Below, piece by piece: positions 45,194 through 52,791 of a stretch of DNA of 64,000 nucleotides. The position numbers were made by a program, and so were the translations under genes. This DNA comes from an uncultured Prevotellaceae bacterium. Lineage in GTDB: Bacteria; Bacteroidota; Bacteroidia; Bacteroidales; Bacteroidaceae. The notes beneath the pieces were generated by a model. The model searched no databases. It worked only from the letters and a program-made list of their open reading frames with translations, and was not told where the DNA came from. Each line of letters starts with the position of its first letter. Within the stretch, counting starts at the first letter, position 1. Where the stretch lies: positions 142,702 to 206,701 of the forward strand of contig CACYPF010000003.1 in assembly GCA_902776195.1 (NCBI GenBank). The letters are read 5' to 3'.

Positions 45194-45544
45194 TTATGCC
45201 TTTTTCTTCACTTTTGTATCCTTTGGCTCCAAACTTGCAGCCTCTTCATCCAAGGTTGCAACCTTTGAACTGGAGGTTGCATCTTTTGCATCAATACTTG
45301 CATCCTTTTCTTCGTCTTGTGACAAGACTTGTGACAAAGCTGGGGACAAGCTAGGGACACCGCCATTTTTACCGCCATTTTTACCGCCATTATCTGTTGC
45401 ATAGCTTGGGTGCAATCCCCATTCATGATGGAAGCAAAGAAAGTTCTTTGCTTGGCAAGGCGTCAAAGCCAAGCGCGAGAACATCCATTCAGTAGGGAAC
45501 AAGCGAAATATATATATTTTGCGATTTAAGTTCGATTTTTGCAA
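45194..45544 (-). CDS. Doubtful open frame with short repeats
   Basis: A 116-codon frame, low confidence. The first half (FRLFPTEWMFSRLALTPCQAKNFLCFHH) may be a remnant of a coding region. The second half is made of short direct repeats: CCGCCATTTTTA twice and a partial third (45360-45393), and CTTGTGACAAGA-type repeats (45312-45360), giving KNGGKNGG and LSQVLSQ. No known domain. It may be the decayed tail of a mobile-element gene. Confidence 0.25.
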   Translation of the reverse strand: MQKSNLNRKIYIFRLFPTEWMFSRLALTPCQAKNFLCFHHEWGLHPSYATDNGGKNGGKNGGVPSLSPALSQVLSQDEEKDASIDAKDATSSSKVATLDEEAASLEPKDTKVKKKA

Positions 45545-45768
45545 GAAAACTACAAAAATCGAACTTAAAAATGGGTTGAATATCGATTGGGGGAATATTC
45601 TCTTTGTTTATCTGAAGGATATAAAGGAGAATGGGCTGAATTAAAAAAGTGGCAACATTGGCAGAAATATAAGATAGGCAAACTTGAAGAAGGTAGTCCA
45701 AATCAAGAAAATGTGGCAGGTTTGTGATTTTTTCTGTGTTTTCTTTTGGTTGTTTGGGGAGAAATCTG
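45545..45768. other. Gene-free interval with an orphan coding-like fragment
   Basis: No complete gene. On the plus strand a frame with no start codon reads EYSLCLSEGYKGEWAELKKW and on to a stop at 45727. Its composition is protein-like, so it may be the C-terminal end of a lost gene. A purine-rich, AT-rich stretch surrounds it. Confidence 0.4.
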
Positions 45769-45776
45769 TACCTTTG
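45769..45776 (+). promoter_or_regulatory. -7 promoter element TACCTTTG
   Basis: Perfect TAnnTTTG box on the plus strand, about 145 bp upstream of an intrinsic terminator and 205 bp before the glycosyltransferase gene. Confidence 0.6.
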
Positions 45777-45876
45777 CAGTGATTATGTAACATGTTGATT
45801 ATCAATGGTTATTCCCGTTTTTGCGACATGTGTGCAACATCCGGTGCTAACGCATTGATAGTCAGTTAAAGTCGTT

Positions 45877-45894
45877 TTCGAGGAGGTGAAGTAA
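45877..45894 (+). repeat. Direct repeat of the dnaK 3' end (right junction of island)
   Basis: TTCGAGGAGGTGAAGTAA, 17/18 identical with the last 18 bp of dnaK at 33075-33092. It is followed 26 bp later by a terminator hairpin, as expected of a former gene end. Interpreted as attR-like (inference). Confidence 0.55.
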
Positions 45895-45920
45895 GGCAAC
45901 GCTAAATATCAAAAATCAAG

Positions 45921-45957
45921 AAAGCCCGTATAACTCAAGTGTTTGTGCGGGCTTTTT
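45921..45957 (+). terminator. Intrinsic terminator before the glycosyltransferase gene
   Basis: AAAGCCCG and CGGGCTTT form an 8-bp stem with T6 after it. No complete gene precedes it on this strand; it may be the original dnaK terminator, or end a small RNA begun at 45769. Confidence 0.8.
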
Positions 45958-45980
45958 TCGGAAATAACAAATATCATCAG

Positions 45981-46952
45981 ATGAAGACAAAGATAGTTTA
46001 TGCCGTAGTGAGTGATGAAAAGGATGTTTACATGGAAGAGGTGTTCCTCTCCACCTATTCTCTTCGGCGCCACAATCCTGATGCTTTCGTGGAATTGGTG
46101 GTTGACAGTAAAACTGATGCAACCATCAAGGGCGACAGGGAAAAGATGTTGAAGTATGTCAATAAGAAGACTGTGGTCAACGTGCCCGGTCATTACAACA
46201 AGGTGCAGACATCACGCTATCTAAAGACCAGTCTGCGGCAGACGGTAGAGGGAGACTTTCTGTTTATCGACTCCGATACTATCGTAACCGACAGCTTGGC
46301 AGAAGCCGACTCGTTAACTGGTAACGTGATGATGGTTCTCGACTACCACGTATCGCTCCAGCAACGTTATAACGCCAAATCTGTCCGTCGGCGACTGGAA
46401 GCGACCGACGTGGATTGGAACATTGAGATGCCTTACTACAACAGCGGCATTATGTACGTCAAGGACTGCGAGGAGAGTCGTCGTCTCTTTGAAGTCTGGC
46501 ATGAAAAATGGAAGAACAACGTCGAAATAGCCGGCATACACTTCGACCAGATACCGCTAGCATATGCCAACGAAGTCACTTCGCATCTTATTACCGAGTT
46601 GGACGGGGTGTGGAATTGTCAGATTATGAACAACGGACTACCCTTCCTCAACCGTGCAAAGATTATACACTACTTCATGTCGTTCGCCAGCATCCGTGCA
46701 GCCAAGCCATATCGTTTCCACGACAAGCAGTTGCTGCTCGACATCCGCAAGGAGGGAGACATACCCGCTCACATAGCCGACATGATAGACCGGGCCAAAG
46801 AGATGTTCTTGATCCCCAATCAGATAGCAGCTGGCAGCGAGACTGCATTGCTGAATAACAGCCTCTACAAACTATACATATCCCACCCTCGCATCTATTC
46901 GCTCTTCAACACCATCGCCTGTTATATCCTCAAGATAAGTGGCAGCAAGTAA
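45981..46952 (+). CDS. Glycosyltransferase (GT-A fold)
   Basis: A 323-aa sugar transferase. N-terminal strand KIVYAVVSDEKDVYMEEVFLS, nucleotide region, and the metal-binding DxD in EGDFLFIDSDTIVTDSL (about 97-113). Acceptor region MPYYNSGIMYVKDCEESRRLF and HFDQIPLAYA resembles GT8-like enzymes. The C-terminus ends in a hydrophobic/basic tail (FNTIACYILKISGSK). The sugar is unknown. ATG 45981 is chosen because the extended frame passes through the terminator. It is outside the presumed island, in higher-GC sequence. Confidence 0.85.
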   Translation: MKTKIVYAVVSDEKDVYMEEVFLSTYSLRRHNPDAFVELVVDSKTDATIKGDREKMLKYVNKKTVVNVPGHYNKVQTSRYLKTSLRQTVEGDFLFIDSDTIVTDSLAEADSLTGNVMMVLDYHVSLQQRYNAKSVRRRLEATDVDWNIEMPYYNSGIMYVKDCEESRRLFEVWHEKWKNNVEIAGIHFDQIPLAYANEVTSHLITELDGVWNCQIMNNGLPFLNRAKIIHYFMSFASIRAAKPYRFHDKQLLLDIRKEGDIPAHIADMIDRAKEMFLIPNQIAAGSETALLNNSLYKLYISHPRIYSLFNTIACYILKISGSK

Positions 46953-47036
46953 TATTATTTTCATTAACTCCTATTACCACAGACCATCGTCAATTTGATT
47001 GCCGAGAACTTGGGCTACAACTCCTAAAGCCGACAA

Positions 47037-47079
47037 ATTCTTGCTAATTCTTGCAAGTTTTTGCAGAATTAGCAAGAAT
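47037..47079. terminator. AT-rich hairpin between glycosyltransferase and MarR genes
   Basis: Inverted repeat ATTCTTGCTAATTC / GAATTAGCAAGAAT extended to about 19 bp with a one-base bulge, loop of 4-5 nt, between two convergent genes. A candidate bidirectional terminator, though it has little GC. Before it, 46981-47026 reads QTIVNLIAENLGYNS and stop, perhaps a remnant C-terminus. Confidence 0.5.
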
Positions 47080-47102
47080 TTAAGTGATTATATAATAGTG
47101 TG

Positions 47103-47549
47103 TTATTTTGAAAGAACTTCTATCAGATGGTCGAGCGTTGGGATGATGGTTGCAAACTCCTCGTCAGTCATTCCCCGTTCATGTAGCACAGAGGTCATGC
47201 AGTCCGGTATGGTGGTCGCCTGTTGCTGCAACGCCCGTCCGTGTTCTGTCAGGGCAACGATGGTCTGGCGTGCGTCTTTCTTGTTCTTCTTGCGCGTCAC
47301 CATCTTCATTGCCTCCATGCGTTTGATAAGTGGTGTGAGGGTGTTGCTCTCTAAATAGAGTCGTCGTGAGATAGCATTCAGGGGCAGGTTATCTTGTTCC
47401 CAGAGTACCATCAGCACCAGATATTGTGTATAGGTGATGCCCAGCTGAGCGAACCATGGTTGGTAAACCTGTATCAACAATCGTGCCGCTGTGTAAAGGC
47501 GGAAACAACCTTGTCGGTTCAGTTTTAAGTTCTCACTATCCATTACCAC
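47103..47549 (-). CDS. MarR-family transcriptional regulator
   Basis: A 148-aa winged-helix regulator. HTH and wing: LPLNAISRRLYLESNTLTPLIKRMEAMKMVTRKKNKKDARQTIVALTEHG (about 52-105), with the Asp-x-Arg wing motif KKDARQ. It has the OhrR-like opening LNRQGCFRLYTAARLLIQVYQPWFAQLGITYTQYLVLMVLWE, including a Cys at about residue 16 that could be redox-sensitive as in OhrR. Two identical ATCGTTTACGAT sites flank its promoter. Confidence 0.9.
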   Translation of the reverse strand: MVMDSENLKLNRQGCFRLYTAARLLIQVYQPWFAQLGITYTQYLVLMVLWEQDNLPLNAISRRLYLESNTLTPLIKRMEAMKMVTRKKNKKDARQTIVALTEHGRALQQQATTIPDCMTSVLHERGMTDEEFATIIPTLDHLIEVLSK

Positions 47550-47556
47550 TTCTTTA

Positions 47557-47568
47557 ATCGTTTACGAT
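47557..47568. promoter_or_regulatory. MarR operator candidate ATCGTTTACGAT (site 1)
   Basis: Inverted repeat ATCGT-TT-ACGAT between the -7 box (minus-strand TAACTTTG, 47570-47577) and the marR start. A second identical copy is at 47638-47649. Confidence 0.6.
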
Positions 47569-47637
47569 GCAAAGTTATGAATTATTCTTGAAATTGAATA
47601 AAAACATATTTATAATTTAATATATTTTAATAAAATA

Positions 47638-47649
47638 ATCGTTTACGAT
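47638..47649. promoter_or_regulatory. MarR operator candidate ATCGTTTACGAT (site 2)
   Basis: Identical 12-bp site, 81 bp from site 1, with the arms extended to AATCGT/ACGATT. It lies upstream of the promoter box on the minus strand. Confidence 0.6.
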
Positions 47650-47685
47650 TAAATGATTTTTGAAGGGTATTATGGATAGAGACCT

Positions 47686-48150
47686 TTACCGCTGGATATT
47701 CTCAATACGAAGTTTGAGTGTGCCGGCAGGGACACGGACTTCCACTACATCCCCCACCTTTTTATTAAGAAGGGCTTCAGCGATAGGTGACTTTATGGAT
47801 ATTTTCCCTTCTCGGAGGTTTGCCTCATGCGGACTGGCAATGGTGTAAGTCATCTTGTTATTATTGGAAAGATTGGTAATCTCGACTTTACATAGCAGTT
47901 GCACAGTATCGCTACCGAGTCGTGAAGTGTCAATAACCCTTGCGTTGGCAAGTACACGCTGTTTGAAACGTATCCTTCCCAACAGACGGGCTTGTTCACG
48001 CTTAGCGGCATGATACTCAAAGTTCTCACTAAGATCACCTTTGTCACGAGCCTCCGCGATAGCCTCCCTTACCTGAGGCAATTCTACGTTCTCCATCTGT
48101 CGGAGTTCTGCAACGAGCTTGTCGAAGCCCTCTTGGGACATATATTCCAT
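47686..48150 (-). CDS. greA: Transcription elongation factor GreA/GreB
   Basis: A 154-aa Gre factor that stimulates RNA polymerase to cleave backtracked transcripts. The N-terminal coiled coil holds REAIAEARDKGDLSENFEYHAAKREQARLLGRI (about 27-60), with the acidic tip DKGDLSEN. The C-terminal FKBP-like domain is IASPHEANLREGKISIKSPIAEALLNKKVGDVVEVRVPAG. Full length. Confidence 0.95.
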   Translation of the reverse strand: MEYMSQEGFDKLVAELRQMENVELPQVREAIAEARDKGDLSENFEYHAAKREQARLLGRIRFKQRVLANARVIDTSRLGSDTVQLLCKVEITNLSNNNKMTYTIASPHEANLREGKISIKSPIAEALLNKKVGDVVEVRVPAGTLKLRIENIQR

Positions 48151-48195
48151 AATAGTTTATTGTTATTGCAAGTTTTAATTATAAGAAAATGTTTA

Positions 48196-48867
48196 TTACA
48201 TCAACAACCTCTCAATCATAGGTATCTCGATACGGCCCCGGTGAAGGGTGAGCAGTCCGTCTTCCTGCATTTTGTTCAGGGCAATGGAGATGTCCAATCG
48301 GCTGTCATTCAGCAGATCTGCAAGTTGTCGCATCAGCAGATAGAAAGTCTTATGTCCGGCAGGATACAGGCAGTGGGCAAAGAAAAAATGGATGATGCGC
48401 TCGCTAAGTGATTTAGGACTTGTTCGCCATGGATGGTGCAGTAATCGCTGTGTCTCTGTAGCCATCAGGTTAAGCATGTTAAGGCGGAATACCAGCTGTG
48501 TCTCTAATAGCAACATCACCTCTTGTTTGTCGATAGTAATCAGGTTGACATCTGTGAGAGACGTATAGGTATGGGTGTATTTCTGCTGGATGCCGAACAG
48601 ACGCTCAGACTCTGGCAGAAAGGGAGCGGAAAGCCGTTCTACGACACGATAAGTGTTATTGTCACTCATTCGTTCAGCCTGTATTGTTCCGTTAATCAGA
48701 AAGGAGAGTCGGTCGCAAGATTCTCCGGCACGAGCCAGACACTTACCTTTGGGGATTTTATGGAAACCAATCTTAGTATGAGTCACGACTTCCATCAAGT
48801 CGGCATGACTCATACCCTGAAAGAGTGTAAACTGCAGGAGTTTATCGTGGATTTGAAGTGCTGACAT
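48196..48867 (-). CDS. Crp/Fnr-family regulator
   Basis: A 223-aa protein. N-terminal cyclic-nucleotide-binding-like barrel (about 10-120; HKIPKGKCLARAGESCDRLSFLINGTIQAERM) and a C-terminal winged helix (about 155-220; LSERIIHFFFAHCLYPAGHKTFYLLMRQLADLLNDSRLDISIALNKMQEDGLLTLHRGRIEI). The four-Cys iron-sulfur pattern of Fnr and the exact cAMP-binding Arg/Ser set are not seen, so the effector is unknown. Its start overlaps the apbE stop by one base; it is probably in that operon. Confidence 0.88.
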   Translation of the reverse strand: MSALQIHDKLLQFTLFQGMSHADLMEVVTHTKIGFHKIPKGKCLARAGESCDRLSFLINGTIQAERMSDNNTYRVVERLSAPFLPESERLFGIQQKYTHTYTSLTDVNLITIDKQEVMLLLETQLVFRLNMLNLMATETQRLLHHPWRTSPKSLSERIIHFFFAHCLYPAGHKTFYLLMRQLADLLNDSRLDISIALNKMQEDGLLTLHRGRIEIPMIERLLM

Positions 48868-49883
48868 TATCGTTCTATCTTATCCTTCATAGAAGGTGAG
48901 TACCAGACGGCGAGGTTGTTGTCTTGATCATTATATATAAGGTATGCCATCAGTTCCGGATGTCGTTCCAGAATAACCTTCGCCCCCTCTAGTCCCATCA
49001 CCATGAAAGAAGTGGCATAAGCGTCGGCGGTGGCACAGTCTTTAGCCAGAACGGTAGCCGACAGGATGTTATGCTGGACAGGATATCCAGTCTTGGGGTC
49101 GATGGTATGGGCATAGCGTTTTCCCCCCTTATAATAGAAGTTTCGATAATTGCCACTGGTAGCCATCGCCTTATCCGTTACGTTCAGAATGGTTTGGTAT
49201 TCTCCGCTGTTCTGCAGAGAGTCCTCTGTGGGTTTGATGACTCCGATTTTCCAAGGTACCCTTTTAGGACTGATTCCTTTAGTAATAATCTCGCCACCAA
49301 TCTCAACCATGAAATTAGTGATACCCTTGTCTTTCAGCAGTCGTGCCACCACATCCACACCATAGCCTTTGGCGATTGCCGAGCAGTCTAACATGACCCT
49401 GCGGTCTGCTTTCTTAATAGTCTTACCTTCTGCGGTGACCTTCTTCCATCCTATAAACTGTCTGATAGAGTCCACCTGCTGTCGGGTAGGCATCTCACCA
49501 TTCTTGAAACCGAAGCCCCATGCATTGACCAAGGGAGCCACCGTGATATCGAAAGCACCATCTGTCTCTTTTGATACCTCCATCGCTTTGTTGAATACCT
49601 CCATGAACATGTCATTTGCCTCTCCGTCATCCCCACGATTGATATGTGAGATGATAGATTGCTCATTGAACATCGAGAGGGCGTCGTCAACGTCTTGCAG
49701 TGCTGCCTTGATTTCTTCGTGATAGTCTTTGTCCGACTGGTAGTTAATGGTATAGAAAGTTCCAAAGACAGGACCTTTGTTCAGTTGATAGGGCATTGCC
49801 TGCTGTTGGCGGATAATGAGGATTGTACCCACGATGAGCAGCAGAAGGAATGGTAATTGCCAGATGAGTTTCTTCTTGGTCAT
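48867..49883 (-). CDS. apbE: FAD:protein FMN transferase
   Basis: A 338-aa ApbE that covalently attaches FMN to Thr residues of redox proteins such as NqrB/C and RnfG. N-terminal anchor WQLPFLLLLIVGTILIIRQQ, then GPVFGTFYTINYQ, LSMFNEQSIISHINRG, FDITVAPLVNAWGFG, MLDCSAIAKGYGVDVVARLL, and the metal region YAHTIDPKTGYPVQHNILSATVLAKDCATADAYATSFMVMG. Complete. It overlaps DUF6048-like gene by 4 bp. Confidence 0.95.
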   Translation of the reverse strand: MTKKKLIWQLPFLLLLIVGTILIIRQQQAMPYQLNKGPVFGTFYTINYQSDKDYHEEIKAALQDVDDALSMFNEQSIISHINRGDDGEANDMFMEVFNKAMEVSKETDGAFDITVAPLVNAWGFGFKNGEMPTRQQVDSIRQFIGWKKVTAEGKTIKKADRRVMLDCSAIAKGYGVDVVARLLKDKGITNFMVEIGGEIITKGISPKRVPWKIGVIKPTEDSLQNSGEYQTILNVTDKAMATSGNYRNFYYKGGKRYAHTIDPKTGYPVQHNILSATVLAKDCATADAYATSFMVMGLEGAKVILERHPELMAYLIYNDQDNNLAVWYSPSMKDKIER

Positions 49884-50572
49884 AAATCGATGATAACATT
49901 GAAATGAGCAGCAAAAGTATCTTGGTCATTGATGCCGAAGCCAGGGACATACCAACTCTGTCCGATGTCCCCTTCCTTATGAGAGATACGCCGTTTGTAA
50001 CGGACATCCCATCCCAGATGTAAGGGTCCGAAGATTTTTGCGTCAATACCTAATACCACTTCCAGCCAGTGCATATTACATTTCATCCCTTCCACGCCGA
50101 AGTCTGTGCTATACTGCCATACGGGATCAACGAGTCCTTTACGGGTGATATCAGCCTTGTAAGAGGTAAAGGCATAGCGGATGCCCCCATACAGACGGTT
50201 TGGCTGGTGCTTGTTCTTCAGCAGGTTGAGATCAATTCCCAAACGGAAATAAGGAGCAGTTGTCTTATAGACGATTTCAGTCACTTCGTCCTTCTCGTGA
50301 TTAGCCTTTCCCACGCCAATCTCCACAACAGGGAACCACTGGTCATGCAGGTTGATGCGCAAGGCTCCTTCAATTTCACCATGGTCGCTGAACATCAGCA
50401 TGGCAGGTCCCACAAGGTCAAAAGAGACAGAGAACCCGCAAAACAGTGGTATCGAGTCTTTCTCCATGCGAAACAATTTCTGTGCATGGGCTGTCGTCGA
50501 TGCCGCAACGAGCAGTGCAAGACTAATAACGAGCCTTGAAATAGATGTGGAAATGTTCGTTCTTGTCATCAT
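49880..50572 (-). CDS. Outer-membrane-barrel-like protein (DUF6048)
   Basis: A 230-aa protein with signal peptide (VISLALLVAASTTAHAQ). Mature part has alternating amphipathic strands (SVSFDLVGPAMLMF, EGALRINLHDQWFPVVEIGVGKAN, YFRLGIDLNLL, LYGGIRYAFTSYKADI, LHLGWDVRYKRRI) ending with aromatic/Leu residue FNVIIDL, like a small outer-membrane barrel. It matches DUF6048 as I recall. The start overlaps the DUF6452-like gene by up to 50 bp. Confidence 0.78.
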   Translation of the reverse strand: MMTRTNISTSISRLVISLALLVAASTTAHAQKLFRMEKDSIPLFCGFSVSFDLVGPAMLMFSDHGEIEGALRINLHDQWFPVVEIGVGKANHEKDEVTEIVYKTTAPYFRLGIDLNLLKNKHQPNRLYGGIRYAFTSYKADITRKGLVDPVWQYSTDFGVEGMKCNMHWLEVVLGIDAKIFGPLHLGWDVRYKRRISHKEGDIGQSWYVPGFGINDQDTFAAHFNVIIDL

Positions 50573-51014
50573 AATTGACGGTTGATTTAGAAATCACGAT
50601 GGAGTCGATGATATGGTGTGTCGTGGATACATTAGTCAGGTGGTGGAAATAAGCAGGCTGACAATCAACAGACTCAAAGTGCTGATAGTTTTCTTTCTCG
50701 ACACGGACCGTGTCACGATAGGTATTCCCTAAAGTATCGCACAGGATGAAATAGAGCACGTCCTCTGGTTGGGTGTAGCTGATGCTGACATCGAAGTAGG
50801 TAACCCCAGTGGTGCTGTTCAGTAACGTGACAGTATCCCCTTTGTCAATTGTCTTCGTCATAATGGTCAGTGTGTCAACGGTCAGCGTATCGGTCGAGCC
50901 GTTGGCTTTCTTCAGATAGTATATGGTACTCACCTTGTTCTGCACTGGGCAGTCGATGCTTGTGCAAGCACCAATGACCATTATAGTGAAAATGAAGCCT
51001 ATTATTTTCCGCAT
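50523..51014 (-). CDS. Lipoprotein of unknown function (DUF6452-like)
   Basis: A 163-aa lipoprotein: signal peptide MRKIIGFIFTIMVIGACTS with the acylated Cys at about residue 17, mature domain rich in Thr and Tyr with strands (TIYYLKKANGSTDTLTVDTL, TLLNSTTGVTYFDVSISY, YRDTVRVEKENYQHF). It fits DUF6452, a family usually located just upstream of DUF6048 in Bacteroidales, as here. The two probably work together at the outer membrane. It overlaps the GT2 gene by 13 bp. Confidence 0.78.
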   Translation of the reverse strand: MRKIIGFIFTIMVIGACTSIDCPVQNKVSTIYYLKKANGSTDTLTVDTLTIMTKTIDKGDTVTLLNSTTGVTYFDVSISYTQPEDVLYFILCDTLGNTYRDTVRVEKENYQHFESVDCQPAYFHHLTNVSTTHHIIDSIVISKSTVNYDDKNEHFHIYFKARY

Positions 51015-51967
51015 CTGATCTCCTCCTCTATCTGATAGTCGTTACGTCCGGCACTGTTGCGGCTGATGAGGTCGCCTAAGAATCCGGCGAGGAACAGTTG
51101 CGTACCAATCATCATCATCGTCAATGCGATGTAGAAATAAGGAGAATCGGTCACCAGTCGCATGGGAACATGGTTATAGAGTGCCCATGCCTTTTCTGCT
51201 CCCAAGAAGAAAGCAGCGAAAAAGCCAATGATAAACACAAGGGTTCCTAAGAATCCGAAGACGTGCATCGGTTTCTTACCGAAGGTGCCAAGGAACCAGA
51301 GGGTCATCAGGTCGAGGTAACCATTGACGAAACGGTTCCAACCCATGAACTTCGACTTTCCATATTGGCGTTTCTGGTGGTGTACTACCTTCTCTCCGAT
51401 CTTGTCGAAACCAGCATTTTTGGCAAGGTAGGGGATGAAACGGTGCATCTCTCCGAACACCTCAATATTCTTCACCACCTCTTTGCGATAAGCTTTCAGT
51501 CCACAGTTAAAATCGTGCAGGTTCTTGATGCCGCTGACCTTACGTGCTGTGGCGTTAAAGAGCTTAGTGGGTATGGTCTTCGACAGTGGGTCATGACGTT
51601 TCAGCTTGTAGCCGCTGACAAGATCGTAACCATCCTCCTTGATCATCCGGTAAAGCTCTGGTATCTCATCGGGAGAGTCCTGCAAATCGGCATCCATGGT
51701 GATGACCACATCTCCCTGTGCTTCCTTGAAACCACAATAAAGGGCAGGGCTCTTACCATAGTTACGACGGAACTTGATACCTTTCACATGTTCTGAGCGT
51801 GCGGCAAGTTCTGAAATAACATCCCAGGAACGGTCCGTTGAGCCGTCGTTAACGAAGATAATCTCAAAGCTAAAGTTGTTGGCAGCCATCACACGCTCTA
51901 TCCAGTCGTAGAGTTCTGGCAGCGACTCGTCCTCATTATATAAAGGTATTACAACTGATATATCCAT
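51002..51967 (-). CDS. Family-2 glycosyltransferase, polyprenyl-phosphate type
   Basis: A 321-aa membrane glycosyltransferase. GT-A domain (about 1-225): VVIPLYNEDESLPELYDWI, FVNDGSTDRSWDV, ALYCGFKEAQGDVVITMDADLQDSPDEIP (DxD). C-terminal two helices: VFGFLGTLVFIIGFFAAFF and FYIALTMMMIGTQLFLAGFLGDLI. This matches dolichol/undecaprenyl-phosphate mannosyl- or glucosyltransferases (DPMS/GtrB-like), which charge a lipid with one sugar. It follows DUF4199 in one operon. Confidence 0.92.
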   Translation of the reverse strand: MDISVVIPLYNEDESLPELYDWIERVMAANNFSFEIIFVNDGSTDRSWDVISELAARSEHVKGIKFRRNYGKSPALYCGFKEAQGDVVITMDADLQDSPDEIPELYRMIKEDGYDLVSGYKLKRHDPLSKTIPTKLFNATARKVSGIKNLHDFNCGLKAYRKEVVKNIEVFGEMHRFIPYLAKNAGFDKIGEKVVHHQKRQYGKSKFMGWNRFVNGYLDLMTLWFLGTFGKKPMHVFGFLGTLVFIIGFFAAFFLGAEKAWALYNHVPMRLVTDSPYFYIALTMMMIGTQLFLAGFLGDLISRNSAGRNDYQIEEEIRCGK

Positions 51968-51971
51968 ATTT

Positions 51972-51998
51972 TTTAGTTTAGAGTTTAGGGTTTTGGGG
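51972..51998. repeat. Heptamer repeat (TTTAGAG/TTTAGGG) at the DUF4199/GT2 junction
   Basis: Units TTTAGAG, TTTAGGG and TTTTGGG with a partial unit before; on the minus strand they read AACTCTA-like heptamers. They provide the DUF4199 stop codon and end 5 bp before the GT2 ATG. Confidence 0.7.
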
Positions 51999-52536
51999 AG
52001 TCAGACTTGGCAGTTGATCTCTGCATGATTGCTGCAATGGGAATACCAAGTATAAATCCGGTAATTATATTGATAGTCAGCATGTTCAATGCGAACTCAA
52101 TGGGACGCATTCCTGCTAATAACTTGATGTTTTCGTCCATTTCAGCTTCCATGCCATATAACTCAATCATCTTCCGTCCTTCAGGTGATTGTGTCGCCTC
52201 GATGATCTTACCCATCAGGAAACCATGATCCATGAAGGTGAAGTAGAGGTATATGGCGATGGCAAGGAGCACGCCGGCATAGAAGAATATCAGTATGGTA
52301 TAAGCATAGCTACGTGCAAAAGAGATGATGCCCTCTCTTCCATAGTCACGGAAATGGCGCAGTCTGCTTGCAGCAAAGAAAGGAGTGGCACAGATCAGTA
52401 CCATGGCGGCAAGTCCCAGCATCGGATTCGATAATCCGAGGATATAACATGCAAAACCACCTATCCACAACAAGGAGAGCAGTGCCCCGTCCTGTCGTGC
52501 AAAAGCTTTTAGTTGAACATATTCTTGTGGTGTCAT
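51985..52536 (-). CDS. DUF4199 membrane protein
   Basis: A 183-aa four-helix membrane protein: LLSLLWIGGFACYILGL, PMLGLAAMVLICATPFFAA, FARSYAYTILIFFYAGVLLAIAIYLYF, and NMLTINIITGFILGIPIAAIM. The order of helices and a conserved long extracytoplasmic loop match DUF4199, found in Bacteroidetes directly before GT2 enzymes. Perhaps it aids lipid-linked sugar handling; no function is known. A TAACTTTG box lies 8 bp before the ATG. Confidence 0.85.
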   Translation of the reverse strand: MTPQEYVQLKAFARQDGALLSLLWIGGFACYILGLSNPMLGLAAMVLICATPFFAASRLRHFRDYGREGIISFARSYAYTILIFFYAGVLLAIAIYLYFTFMDHGFLMGKIIEATQSPEGRKMIELYGMEAEMDENIKLLAGMRPIEFALNMLTINIITGFILGIPIAAIMQRSTAKSDSPKP

Positions 52537-52544
52537 ATTGGGTG

Positions 52545-52552
52545 CAAAGTTA
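52545..52552 (-). promoter_or_regulatory. -7 promoter element TAACTTTG
   Basis: Minus-strand box ending 8 bp before the DUF4199 ATG, predicting a near-leaderless transcript for the DUF4199-GT2-DUF6452-DUF6048-apbE-crp run. Confidence 0.6.
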
Positions 52553-52615
52553 CTGTAATTCGAGCGAATTGCAAAGAAAAAAGTCGTTTTTCTTTGTGTT
52601 TATCATTTTTCTTTG

Positions 52616-52623
52616 TACCTTTG
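52616..52623 (+). promoter_or_regulatory. -7 promoter element TACCTTTG of SRP RNA
   Basis: Perfect box 12 bp before the first base of the SRP hairpin. Confidence 0.75.
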
Positions 52624-52630
52624 CAGCCGC

Positions 52631-52735
52631 AAAACGGGCAAGTCCTGTACGGCCAGCTCCCTCGGAATCCTCCAGGACGGGAACGTAGCAAAGGTACTTG
52701 GTTGTAGCGGCGCGATACAGTCAGCTTGCCCACCC
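52631..52735 (+). ncRNA. ffs: Signal recognition particle RNA (4.5S, small bacterial type)
   Basis: About 100 nt folding as one long hairpin: GGGCAAG (52636-52642) pairs with CTTGCCC (52725-52731), then TCCTGTA with TACAGTCAG. At the tip lies the conserved domain IV for Ffh binding, CCAGGACGGGAACGTAGCA (52672-52690), the Bacteroidetes variant of CAGG-CCGGAAGG-AGCAG. Length, promoter 7-12 bp upstream and the fold all agree. Ends are approximate. It directs the co-translational targeting of membrane proteins with Ffh and FtsY. Confidence 0.85.
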
Positions 52736-52791
52736 GCCTCTTTAGCTCAGTTGGCCAGAGCACGTGATTTGTAATCTCGGGGTCGTTGGTT
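52736..52791 (+). pseudogene. tRNA-Thr(TGT) truncated at the T-arm
   Basis: Bases 52736-52791 give an intact acceptor 5' strand (GCCTCTT), D arm, anticodon arm with TGT in ATTTGTAAT, variable loop and the first T-arm strand (GTTGGTT). The expected CGAATCC loop, second T-arm strand and acceptor 3' strand are replaced by the terminator sequence starting TTCCCTTTTGG. It cannot form a tRNA. It directly follows ffs, with which an intact tRNA-Thr would probably have been co-transcribed. Confidence 0.85.

Noticed and set aside
45194-45544. Confident gene call for the repeat-containing frame
   Set aside because: The second half is direct-repeat DNA and the first half has no family match; kept only as a doubtful feature.
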